A stretch of 64,000 nt of DNA from Hypoxylon rubiginosum. Lineage: Eukaryota; Ascomycota; Sordariomycetes; Xylariales; Hypoxylaceae. Both the position numbers and the translations under genes were made by a program. Shown here piece by piece: positions 30,666-42,228 of the stretch. The DNA lies in assembly GCA_902806565.1 (NCBI GenBank), contig CADCXA010000036.1:186001-250000 (forward strand), in the 5' to 3' direction. Under the pieces are notes generated by a model that saw nothing but the letters and a program-made list of their open reading frames with translations, was not told where the DNA came from and ran no database searches. Position 1 is the first letter of the stretch. Each line of letters starts with the position of its first letter.

Positions 30666-33618
30666 CTTGGTTGGAAATCTTGCTCCTGGAGCTTTCTAGT
30701 AGTGAGTGACTCAGGGGTGGGAAGTTTGAATAGCTGGATCGTAAGGCTTAGTATATTGCCAGTCGATGCGGCTAATGGTAATCTATGAGGACTACTAAGT
30801 GAGTGTGAACTGCGTAGATTCTTCTGGCTTTAAAGCGAAATGAGCTTTAACAAATAACCTGGTCGCCAGGGATATGAAGATCCCCAAGGCCCCAGAAGTC
30901 TGGTGGTAGAACGTGCGAGCATGTGCTTGCGATTCCTTGCTAGAGGGGGGCAACTTGTGACCTTGGAGAAGCACAGACATAGAACGAGGAGAGAAGAGGA
31001 AAACCAACCGACTTTATGATAGCAATAGCGTATACGTAAGGTGAAAACTGACGGTTCAATCAATGCTCCCTTACGACAGGGCTTGTGAGCTGAACTGAGA
31101 TCATTTGATAGCGGCCGAGCTTGCTTAGTCCCGCCGGCGGATAACTCCATGATCGATGTGATGGACACGCCAACAGGCACAGGAATCGACATCCGCATAA
31201 AGAAGGGCCTTGCTTGGTAGATTATGCAGATATTTCCTCAGCTAATCTCCAAGGGGGAGACATCATGTGTCGGCGATGTGACGAGCTTCATGTGATATGT
31301 GATTCGAACTATGGGGCTTTTTGAGCCAATGTTGCATAATAGCACAGCCTCTTGAAGCCACCCATGTTCAAAGTATTCTCTGTAGCATACAGCAATATCA
31401 GAATGATTATTTATCCGAGAGTTGGTAGAGTACCAGAGTCAACAGGACGTCACCGTGGCGTGCTGAGTATTCCTGTTAGATACTAGGTACTGTAGCTACC
31501 CATTTACTTGGCTACCGGGTGACTGGCAAACCGAATCATAGCGGTGAGGCTGACACATTCAAGGGACACAAAGGAATACCGAGAGAGAATGAGAATGAAA
31601 GTGGAACATGAGGTATGACGTCTCATCCATAATAGCCTAGTGATTTGGTAGTCATCGACCCCGTCCGGCAGTAAGTTGGTAGTGGAGGCCCGCCTAGGAG
31701 CCAAGCGTCGAAGGTTGGAGAAGTGTTTCATGTCGTCGAGCCAATAAGTGACGTTGGTAGCATCGAGCCAGAGTAGCTGTCGCTGAACACGCGCATTGCG
31801 ATGTCTCGGAGGTTACAGCCAAAGAAAGAAGACCGGCGGGTTGCAGACGACATGGTTCCAAGGTCCCGTCGCGTGTGGACGGTCGTCGGGCCGTGCCCGG
31901 CCGTCTATTGTTAAGCTTAAGCTTACTACCTAACGTAATAGAAACGCGGAGAGGCCGCTCTCTACCCAGGTACTACCTGTCGAGTGATACGGAGGCGTAA
32001 GGCTGCGGTTGATACACAAGTTGGATTCCGGAGTAACTCGAGACCAGTCTTATGTCGTTAAAATTTTCGAGAAAAGGAGAGATAGAAAGAAGGTGAAGAG
32101 TTTTAAGTTGAGAACTGACGGGTGAATTGAGGATAACAGGTATGTACTTGGGTGCCTATGCGAGTAGGTAACCGACGCGATATCCGTTTATAGACCATGA
32201 TCATACCATTATATCGTCAATCTAGAGTTTTATCGTTAGAAGAGACTGACACATGCTATAGTTGTCAGACCACGTACGTCATCCAAATGTAGATAAAGAT
32301 GTTCAAGATGAATCGGCTTAATTGAAAAAAAAGAGCCGAAGGAGTAGAGATGTGGCGTTTCTGTCTCTTATTTCTCCGCGATCCCCTCCATCTCCCGTCT
32401 CCCCCATCCTTATCCGATCGATCTCTCCGAACTGCAAGCCATCAGCCCAGCTTAAATCCTCCGGCATGTGTTAAGTAGCTGGCTGGTTAGATGGTTGGTT
32501 GGTTGGTTGGCTGGTTAGTAGGTCTGAGAGCAGGTTGTTTCCCCTCCTTAACCCAGACAAATGACCACGCGCGCTGCGTGATGGAGGGGGGTTTGAGAAA
32601 GAGAGCCCGATCAGGCAGGTGGAGAGCGGCGCCGTGCAATCTGACTGGGCAGCTCCATGGGCTTTTAATAGTTGAGCTAAGTCCCTATAGAATAAGTAAA
32701 AATTCAGTTTATTTACTTACCTACTACCTATCAGTCTGCCTACTAACAAAACCACCACCGGCTGACTTGTCGCTCAAGATGGTGTGCACAAGTTTCCTCC
32801 TGGGAGCGTCTCGTTAGGTGTGTCACGATACACCAGCCTTACTGGCCCGGCCGAAGGGGAATTACCTTGCGAGGCCGGGATTTGGAGTTGACTCGAGCTG
32901 TGTCACCTGGAATGGAAACCCAAGTTTCTGGGGTTTTGTTTGGTTCCTAGATCCAGATAATAGCTTGCTCGGGGTCATCGTCGACTTAGGTTCCTCCCGC
33001 CCCTTTTAAGTCGCACGTCCGTACGACATCACGGGATGTTCTCTCCAAGAGAGGAGGTTGAGACAACTCCTCATTTTCGAGCTGCCAGAAGATGAAAATA
33101 CCTGCTTTGTAGCTGAGTTCACAACGTTACATTTTCTAGGGACCACATGAATGCATCCCCTTGCTAACTAGCAAATATTCTAAATTTATCTTCGTCTAAT
33201 AGCGTCACCATTTTATATAGAGACTCTTGATTTTATTCGACTGGCGATAGCTTTTATACGTTAACATTTAAAACTCCATGCTCCTCTCGTATCCCAACGC
33301 AATCGGTATGAACATGTTTAATGTACAGGTATAATCCACAATCAGCACTTTTACGGAGCCCCCCGGGTATCTGACTTGGCCTTCGAAAGAGAAAAAGAAA
33401 AAAGGAAAAGAAGTAAAATACATGTGCACAATCCAAAAGTATGGTAGCAGTTAACTTGATGCTGATCATCATCCCTAAAAGATGCCATGCCAGCCCGATA
33501 TAAACACAATCCGCCCTGCTATGAACTGTAATGACATAAAATATCTTCGCAAACCATCGTAGCCATTAATCCAGCCTATGTTCTGTTCCACACCACAATC
33601 GCCAATCGTATACGCATT
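30666..33618. other. Intergenic region
   Basis: About 3 kb between two minus-strand genes, holding the GH64 promoter and the 3' flank of GH16. It has no supported coding sequence. A GGTT-rich microsatellite is at about 32478-32520, and a TAAGCT duplication is at about 31913-31925. The remainder is unique and moderately AT-rich. Confidence 0.5.
32478..32520. repeat. GGTT-type microsatellite
   Basis: Imperfect run of GGTT/GGCT units, with three consecutive perfect GGTT units after GGTTAGAT. A simple repeat in intergenic DNA. Confidence 0.85.
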
Positions 33619-34819
33619 TTATAACCCTACTAACCATGCGCATGTACCAAGAGCTGCAGCAAATAGGGGCAGCCACCACTGCCTCGTCCGCCCACCGCTA
33701 TTTTCGTGGTATGACGTCTGGTTTATCGTCATATTTTGCATGTTGCTGAAGAAGAACGTAGCGTTGTTATCGGGGACGGCGCAGACCGCCGTTGGCGCCG
33801 AAGGGTCTTTGCACCGTATTCGGTAGTCTTGCTGCCTCGATTCCAAGGACGAGTTGAAATACGCCTTCACGTACGAGACCGTGGTCGTGGCGTCCTCTTT
33901 CGGCGGGCCCTGGGACCAACCCGTATTGCCGTTGCTCCAGTGCGACAGCTGCAGGTTGCCAGGCGTAGACGGCACTCCCGTTCCGTTCATCTCCGTAAGA
34001 AGCTCGGCATCTGCGTAGAACAGCACTCTATCAGATAGAAAATCGATTCGGTACTCGTGGAATTCCGTTGTGGGGTCGAAGGCCAAGTTGACCTTCTTGA
34101 AGCCGTCGGTTTTCGAAGCGTCGAACCCGGCATCTTTCGATTCTTTCGATTGCAAGACGAGGTTTACCGGGAAAGTGTTGTTGCTCTTGTTGAACTCCGA
34201 AGATAGGAATTCTATATCGATCTCTTGGGTATCGTTCATGTACTGATTGCGATATAATTAGCAAGTGTTCTGTTAGCCAAGGAACTACATAGCCCCGAGT
34301 AACTTGACTGTGTAGACCATCACTCACCCAGAAGAAAGCACTACATGTTCCTGGAATATCAGTGACCTTGATACCGGCCCTGAACGTGCCGTGGTAGTAT
34401 TGAAGAACCGTCGTCGATATATCAGCGCTAGTGACCATGCCGTTGTCTATCTCACTTTTTACTACCAGGTTCAGACCAGCATCGCCTCCCTTGGACCCCG
34501 ACCCTTCGAATGTTTGGGCGTCGGCAATGGTGTTTGATACCACATTCTGTAGGGAGAAGGATTCGCCGTAGGGGCCGCGCGCAACGTCGCTAGACATGTC
34601 AAACTCTTGCGGCGCCCATCCGTATTTGCCATACTCTGGTGGCCCGTCCGTGAGGTCGAGGTGTACGAAGTCGCTTTCTAATAGATCCGTGAACACGTAC
34701 TTCGTGTCGCCGGGACTCGTCGTTATCGAGTATCCGCACTCGCAATCTGCTAATACGAAACCGAGCAAGATGGAAAACGAAGTTAAGGAGCGAAGAGAAG
34801 TCATCGTGCCGTAGAGCAT
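33619..34819 (-). CDS. GH16 family glucanase/transglycosidase, probably GPI-anchored
   Basis: Two exons, complement(33619..34242, 34328..34819), 371 aa. The intron (GTGAGT...ATCAG) joins CSAFFW to YMNDTQEIDIEF in phase 0. The first ATG gives MLYGTMTSLRSL. The second in-frame ATG, five codons on, also gives a good signal peptide ending near the VLADCECG region. The GH16 catalytic motif is EIDIEF, with Glu171 (nucleophile), Asp173 and Glu175 (acid/base) expected. Later conserved pieces are FHEYRIDFL, VLFYAD and LQLSHWSNGNTGWSQGPP with TVSYVKAYFNSS. The C-terminus ends in a hydrophobic helix (WLPLFAAALGTCAWLVGL) after a small-residue stretch (NSGG), consistent with GPI attachment. Fungal proteins of this type act on wall glucans. 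Exact specificity cannot be told from the sequence. Confidence 0.92.
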
Positions 34820-36364
34820 CGTAGGATATAACGAAGGACTGAAGGAAAAAAAAAAATATCGCACCGCGAATAGCTCCCAGTCGGATATGGCACCGGCACG
34901 GTACGGCCGAAGCGAGAGAGATCTATATCGTATTCAGAGTCTTGAGCGAAAGTGTGGTGTGACGAAAGAGCGTATTCGACGAGCTGAGACTAGTAGCTGA
35001 CTTCATGTGAGACAATTACACAATTACACCAAGCAAACGAGTGACTGTAAATCCCATCACCAAAGGAGAAGAGAAGACGTCCTTTGGAGTTGCTAGGATG
35101 GCCCATCAGCCACGGGAAGGACCTCGGTAAGAATTCAAGGAGAGAAGCCGAAGCCTTTGAAGCAAGCAATTTGATATTTGATAGTCGAAAGGTACTAGCA
35201 CCCGAGCACTTGGAAGTAAGGGATATAAGTACCTACCTACCTAGGTAGCCACCTCCCTAATATGTGCCTGCATCTCCAGGGCTCATGGGTTGAAACGTTA
35301 GCCGGCGAGAAATCATAGGGGAAAGAACCGACGAGGCTTCGGTTACCTGCAGGACGGAGATCGCAGATAGGCAGGGTGCATGATGCTATCTATAGAGGGA
35401 ACTGTTGGAAGTTGGATGGTGTCCCTCGTGATCTCTCCCTCTTTTTTTTGGCTTTTTCTTTTTCCTCTTTCCTTTTCTCCTTGTCATCTCTTCCGTTACC
35501 TCCACAAGCCTTGGAAGTGGGCGTAGGCCGAGGATGTTGGCCTATATTGATTGTCATTTTTGGATCGACTCTTCGCACGGCAATTGAAGTGGAGAGAAGT
35601 GATATATTGAACTCTGACGCATATGTGTACTATCTATAACTCGAAGAGAATCACTTCCCCTCGAACTGCAAGCAATTAATCAATCTGTCGCGCCATGCTT
35701 TCTGATTTGCGATTTGCATTTTGCTAGGCACCAGTTTCCATCCTGAGATACTCGGTGCCCAGCTCTATTACACGGGAAGACACGAACAGGAGAAACTTGA
35801 ATCAAGGAAAACGAGGGAAGGAAAGCAACGAATAAACGACAAAAAACTGTGGTTAAAGGAGTGCAAGGGAAGGCAGCTGGAAAACGACGAGACCAATATG
35901 TAGAACAAGGTATCTGACAGCGAAAACAAGAGAACTCGAGAGAAGAAAACAACGAAGAAAAAAAAGCAGCGATAGCGGCATTAAAAGAAGAATAGGAGTG
36001 CCGTAGCTATTAGAACAGAGGGGAAAGGAAGTCTGACAAATGGACCAGCCAGCCAACTGCATCACACATTATATCGCGCGTCGTGCGCTGGTATTCCCCC
36101 CTTTTCCACACCAGGTCATCGAGAAAGCCTACCATTCCCAGGCCCTCAACGACCAGTGCACGTCAGATGCAGATGTCGGATGCAACCACTTATGAAATAT
36201 AACAAATTCCTAAAACAAAACCGTCCTCACGCCTGTCCATTCCGAAAGCGACGATAAAACACAAACGTGGGAGCTATACGCCACAGACTCTCCACCACCG
36301 GACCCCCCTGTACTAGTAGAGAAAATAAAAACATTAAAGAAATCGTGAGACTCGTAATAATTAT
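34820..36364. other. Intergenic region
   Basis: About 1.5 kb between two minus-strand genes, with the GH16 promoter on the left part and the 3' flank of the transcription factor on the right. A TACCTAGGTA palindrome lies at 35238-35247 within repeated ACCT units. A T/C-rich tract is at about 35440-35490. No coding sequence is supported. Confidence 0.5.
35238..35247. repeat. TACCTAGGTA palindrome, site 1
   Basis: Perfect 10-bp palindrome embedded in ACCTACCTACC...TAGGTAGCC, between the GH16 gene and the transcription-factor gene. Confidence 0.8.
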
Positions 36365-39113
36365 TTAGTACACACTCTCCTCGTCGGCCCCCTGAGAGAT
36401 CATGGAGGGCGTCGAGACGTTAGAAGATGCCTCAACATCGTCTACGTAGCCAATCAAGGCTTGAGAGTGAAGCCTGAAGGCTTCGCCCATAAGTCTGGTG
36501 ATGCTGTGGAGTCAAAGTTAGCCATACATGTCCAGAACAAATACTGGGTGGTTCATCGACTTACCCCCAGACGACTACTTCGTCGAGCATAGAACCCCAT
36601 AGGTGAGCCACGGTGGCACTCAGTTGCTGCGAGTTCATAGCACCCTCTGCATCCTTCTCGAAGAGCATCCGCACCTTGAGATACATGGCCATCTCCTCCT
36701 CCGAAGCAGCTTCTTCGTCATGTTCCAGACGATACAGCCAAAGAGTGAGAGTGATCATGAGATCCATGCCGCACAAAGGGTGTTCTATGCTCCAGTTGGT
36801 CGGAGAGGTGCGAGCAACCCAGCGAACACCCTGGCGGACAGCAGTTTCGATGCAATTGTAGCACTCCTCGATCACCTTAATCATCTCGCTAGAGCGCTTA
36901 ACTCTGTCGCGTGCTGTCGACATGGCAGCAGCCACCTCGTAGTGATCGTGATAGCGGAGAGCTTCCTGGACCGTCTTCAAGTCCACTTCCAGACGAGCGC
37001 GCGCGTTGCGGAACATCGCCTTGGCGTTGAAGATGAGAGGATGGCCCTTGTGAGGCGCACTAAGCGGGACCGTGTCAGCTTCCGGCTCACAAAGATCTAG
37101 GGATTTCTCCCACGTCTCCAAGGCAAGTCGAAGCTTATACTCGGTCACCACGTCCTGAAGGGCCTCAGGACTGCGCTTATGATACCATACTTCGAGGAAC
37201 AATGCGTTGATCATAACACGGGTAGCGAAAGCGCTATACTTCAATGTCTCACCCTGGAAGAGATTGTCGTGGGCAACCATGAATGTTATCGCAGGAGATG
37301 CCTTCAACTGCTCATGCCAGGCAGCTTCGTCTGTGACCTTGGAATTCCAGAGCGCCTCTTGGGAAGGGAGCTGAAGGTCCTCGAACTCGTTGAAGCTGAT
37401 TGCCGGTGTGTGGTTGTAGGTCATTGTAAGCAACCCGAAGAAGATGTAGACGGCATAGTAAGTACGGCGGCAGCCTTCGTCCTCGATCCATTCTTCTCGT
37501 GTGGGTTGCTTACCCTCGCGGCTGTCCTGTCGAAGCTTCAACTCATAACGATTACCAGCTACCATGTTGGCGAGCAGGCTCTTAATGGAACAAGCCCATT
37601 CCAGGCCCTTCGGATCCCCACTCCAACTGGCGAAGATCATATTGAGAAGCGAACCTTGCATGGTCCACAAAGGACACTTGCGAGAGCTGAAGTTCTCCTT
37701 GTTCTGCAGGAACTGGTTTACCAGAACCTTGGATCCGATATGGAGAAGGTATGCCTGGTCCTGATCGAAGGCATAGAGAGCGCCGATTGACAGCACGGCA
37801 AGCAACAGGGCTGGGGACACCTCCGTGGCATTGAACGACGACGGATGCAGGAACGGCAGGTGATGGTGAAACAGGCCGAAGTAGGTTGCAAGATACCGGT
37901 TCAACGAAGACAGGTTAGGGACTCGGAAACCCTCCGGAATTGCGCGCTCGCTGTCCTGGGCTCGAATGTGGTCTAGAATCAGGTTGCGTTCCTCGTCACT
38001 GTGGACTTGAGGAGCTTTGAAGCCCGCCGAAACCTTGGACGGATCAGCGGTCGTACTCATGGAACTCGATGCTCGTGGCATCTCAAAGGCCGCTGGGCCT
38101 GTGCTCGAAGGGGGGAGCGAATGTGTCGCTGCGACGGACTGTGACGCGGGCATGGGACTGCTGTAGCTGGGACCAGCGGACAACAACGATAGGCTAGGAT
38201 GAGCCTGGGTGCTACTCACATTAGCAAAGGGCTGCTGCTGCGACTCGAATGAACCCGAGACATTTGACGAGACGGGATGCGATTTTACGTCGACCGAGGA
38301 CTGGGGGACGAACGCATCCCACGGCGCGCTTTGAGGCAGAGGCGCTGCACTAGGAGGATATGTGACGTGAGGATCCATCATCGGAGCTGCATTAGGCTGG
38401 TACGCCATCGAAGGGCCGGACTCATACAGGCCACCATTGTCGCGTAGCTGAGCTGTCGCTTTATGATGCAGGTCGGCAACCAACATGGCAGCATGTTCGA
38501 CATCGAAGACTCCCTCACCACTAGCCTCAATCTGCTCGCTGAGGGCCGAAGGGTCGATATTGGCGATCGAAGACTTAGAGGGAACAGATCGAGCCTTGGA
38601 AACGCCGGCGTTTGTGCCGGCACGGCGCTTTCCGTCGCTGTGAAGAGGAACACCTCCATCCTTGGCGTGAACGGTTCGATCGTGACGGAGAAGAAGGTCG
38701 CGACGCACGAATGTACTTCTACACTTCATGCATTTGAAAGGGCGCTCCTTGGTATCTATTCATGGTCAGGTTAGCTTTAGAGAACTCGGGATATATCAGA
38801 CTGAACCAAATCAATTCGAGGCGTTGAGGGGTAATGATTTGCGACGGGGTATTAGGGATGGCACACAGAGGAGGGGTTCGAGGTGGGATGCATATGGTGG
38901 GTGGTGAAAGAGGTGTTGGAGAGGGGAAGAATAAAAAGAGAATTCGCGCTACGTACGCGACCGTTCATGTCTGCTGCGATGCTCGCTTCTGCTAAATGCT
39001 CTGTTACAGAACTGGCATTTGTACTTCCGTTCTGGTTGCGCGACCGAGGCTTTTCGGGGGACCGGAGTGGACGCGGCGGTGGTGGGCAGGACGGCCACGC
39101 TTGCGCCAGGCAT
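36365..39113 (-). CDS. C2H2 zinc-finger transcription factor with fungal-specific TF domain
   Basis: Three exons, complement(36365..36503, 36565..38755, 38957..39113), 828 aa. Intron 1 (GTACGT...GAATAG) splits the last histidine codon of finger 1 and restores HERSHTKERPFKC. Two adjacent C2H2 fingers occupy residues 33-53 (C33, C36, H49, H53) and 61-82 (C61, C64, H77, H82). A Gln/Ser/Pro-rich linker (about 100-300) follows, then from about residue 335 a fungal_trans-like helical domain (LNRYLATYFGLFHHHLPFLHPSSF, ALLLAVLSIGALYAF, EGCRRTYYAVYIFFGLL) to near the C-terminus. Intron 2 (GTAAGT...CACAG) adds the last 45 residues. The C2H2 pair plus this domain is a known fungal architecture. I do not assign a specific regulator name. 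The upstream region is unusually long. Confidence 0.93.
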
Positions 39114-41160
39114 CTTGAATTATGGTTGTCGCGTTGGTAGGCGATGGTAATTGGGAAAAAAGGAATTCCGAATCAATGGGGGGGCTTCGCCCTTGACAAC
39201 GACTGCGGTCGACACTCCGAAACTGAGCAGTTCTTGACCCTTCACAGGCCGATAGTTGAGATCGCCTGGCTCCTCGCTCGCACGCGCGCTCCCGTGGGCT
39301 TTAAAGTGTGTCTTCTTGACTGGACTGTTGATAGTTGGTCATTTGTATCGGTATGAGGATCATGGAATGAGCTTTGTTCTGAAGGGATACGGCCTAAGCC
39401 GGGAAAGGGGATCTCGAAGCACGAAAGTGTCCGAGATATTTTGCAGTCGTCTTAAAAGTCGACGACGCAAGTGAGCTGGCAAATTCGAGATGCGCGGGTG
39501 GCAATCGTCGAATATCGAAGAGGGGTCGAGGGGTTGATGAATGTTGATGGGAAGGAAAATATGAAGTTGGGAATTGTAGAAAAAGGAGCGGGGGGAAGGG
39601 ATGAGGAGGTAGGGTGCGGTAGGCGTAAGGTGCGAGGTGCGAGGAGGGACAACGGGGACAATCGACCGGGTCGAAATGAGGGAGGGAAAATTAGGATTGC
39701 GCTGTGCGGGAAGTACTTCTCTCTGTGCTATGCTGTGTTGTGCTGTGCAGCGCAACAAAAAAAAAAAAGTGGCTAGAGCAGGGAGGAGGAGGGGGGGGAG
39801 GGGTGGGGAGGGGAACCACCTTCAGTTGGTTTAGAATTGGAATGGGAAATCTTGGGAAGCCCAGAAGGGAGAGGGAGGACCCAGAGAAATCAGAGACCCG
39901 ATCGAGCGAAACAAAAGAAACTGGCAGTCAAGTACCTAAAGTACGTACCTAAGACCACGTACCGACACGCTGTGAAATAGGCGACTGGGTACGAGAGACT
40001 GGAGAGATGAGAGAGTGGGAGAAAAGAGATAGCTAAATCCGCTAAACGAAGCGGGGCTTTGCACGAGCACCGACGAAGACGAAGACGACGACGCGAAAAG
40101 AACCAGTCGGATTGGTAAAGGAGAACGTGGGCTCTGGTGGGCTGGTGGGCTGGCGGGCTGGTAGGTGAGGCGGGTGTGGCTTTTTTTGGACGAACGTGGT
40201 AAGTTCTGAGTTATGCCGGGTTGGCAAAGTGGGTGGGAATTGAGAAGTAAGGTCGGGTATGGCGAAGCTATGGCGACTATGGCCCGATCAAGTCAAAGCA
40301 AAGTGGACGCGGTCCGGCTGCACGGGTTACCAGGAGGCGCGTGCTCTGCCGCTGTAATTAGCAGTGTTATGCAGGGCCCGTTAGGTACCTTTCTAGGGGT
40401 GCATGTACCTTAGGTGGTAGATTGCAGAAGCTTTTTACAGGGCAAACAGGGGTAACGGGGGGCAACCAGGCCTGCCAGGCACCCGGGGATGCGACGTTTA
40501 GTGGGGCAAACAGCTTCAAAGCACCTAACTTTTAGGATATCCTCGCTTCAACTCATAAAAAGACTGAATTTTTCGCACATATTTGTTGATGCGGTGTGCA
40601 AACCGAAGCCCAGCAAGGTTAACCGTATTCACACCGCCAATACACACGTACTAGCTTTGCATTGAGTGGTTCTTATATACATTAGGACACCTAATACCTT
40701 GTATCAACCCTTACCGCCGCCGATGACATAACTGATTGCGAGCTCAAGCTGTGTGCTTCTCCTTTTTTTTGTGGTCATCAGGAGGGGTTACTTGAAAGAA
40801 ACGGGGAGCTTCAAAGATTTGGTAGTACAAAAGAAATTCAGGTAGTGGGATGTTTTTGGCGGGGGTCAAGCTGGTCAAGTCAGCTCCAAAATCCAACTCA
40901 ATTCGAATAGTTCTCCAGCCACAAAAAGGGGGGGGCGGGGAATAAAAAAAGGACGTCGAAGAATGAAAGAACAGCGATGGAAATTCGACCAATGCAACGC
41001 CGAGGGGTCCGTCAGCAGGGAATCCGAACACGTCTCCATCCACATTTCCACATTGACTCTTGGCGTGCCACGTTCAGGCCTGGTGTGACCCGTCGAGCCC
41101 CGTGACCTCGTCTCTTGCATCTTTGCCCGTCCGTGTCGTGTTCGAGAGAGCAAAATTAGC
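39114..41160. promoter_or_regulatory. Long promoter/leader region of the C2H2 transcription factor
   Basis: Upstream of the minus-strand ATG at 39113. From about 39560 to 40200 the plus strand is very purine-rich (G/A runs, including a G-rich stretch at about 39780-39815), so the coding strand is C/T-rich, as in many fungal promoters and 5' leaders. Imperfect GGGCTGGTGGGCTGGC repeats lie at about 40134-40165. A minus-strand frame at 39360-39758 is within this low-complexity sequence and is probably not coding. Confidence 0.45.
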
Positions 41161-42202
41161 AAAATTAGCTACCTATTACATACATACATAATAATACTCC
41201 GTAACTGAGAATAATAAAAACTCCCGGTCCATTCGGTAAAAGCAGCAATAACAAGATGCCTATTTCAGACTAGCGAGACAGATTATAAGATGCCAATACG
41301 TCTTTGGCTATGCCACGGATATTTATTATCCATTAGTACGAGAAGAAGGAAAAAAATGTCTTGCTTCTTATTGCTAAAAGATCCTTCTCATCTTCCATCA
41401 CGAAGTATCTAATCTAGTATTCTGCGCTAAATCAATGCAATCTTAGTCATTGATTCCCCTCCACCACCATAGATCTGAAGACTTAACCTCTGTATCCAAG
41501 TTATGAGAGGTGGAATGGAATGGAAGATATATTATACTTCAGTCTATAACTACATACATAATGTATTCTCTTCATATGGCTGCCCTGTGTCTTTCCCACT
41601 TTCTATAAAAAAGGATATATCTTGGTACGAAGGGGGTAGTCATGTCATCGCCATCGGCCATCATACTCTTGGTAATGCTACCTATACTTGGCCCGAACTT
41701 ACAAGCCATGCTTTGTAATCGGCGTTCTTGCTCTGTCTTACAGTCTTGAGGTTTCATAGTGATGTGGAAGTGGTGGTGTTTTGGGTAGGATCCTCTAATG
41801 TGACTTGCATACTAATATGGACAGAGAAACGCCACAGCACCCTCAACTGCCAATGCTGACAGTTTGTATTCTCAGTCAGCCAAGATCCATCATTTCAGAT
41901 GCGACGAGAAGGCGTGCTGTCACGTATATAGTATCCAATGTGAGAAGAGGGATGTGTAGCAATTTACTGGAGGGGAGCGGCTATGGGATGTGTGGGATGG
42001 GGAGATGGGGAGCATGCAGCGAATCCCGGTCCGAAAATAGCGTAGAGGCTACGGTAGCTGACTGGACGGCGGTTCGTGAACTAAACTGCAAGCTGACCAC
42101 CCGCCTCACTTGCATCATGCAAGAGACTGGAGAAGTGAGGCTAGTGCTTCCGAAAAAAGGACATGCCAACCCCAAACGTTGGTACGCAATGAACGTATAC
42201 TA

Positions 42203-42228
42203 CTACATACATGTATGTATGTATGTAC
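42203..42228. repeat. ATGT/ACAT microsatellite with palindromic centre
   Basis: ACATACATGTATGTATGTATGT-type run forming an inverted repeat around ACATGT. Similar short ATGT runs recur at about 54476, 55268 and 55318. Confidence 0.8.

Noticed and set aside
31295..31325. tRNA B-box-like GTTCGAATC (minus strand)
   Set aside because: No T-stem pairing and no cloverleaf. Chance match.
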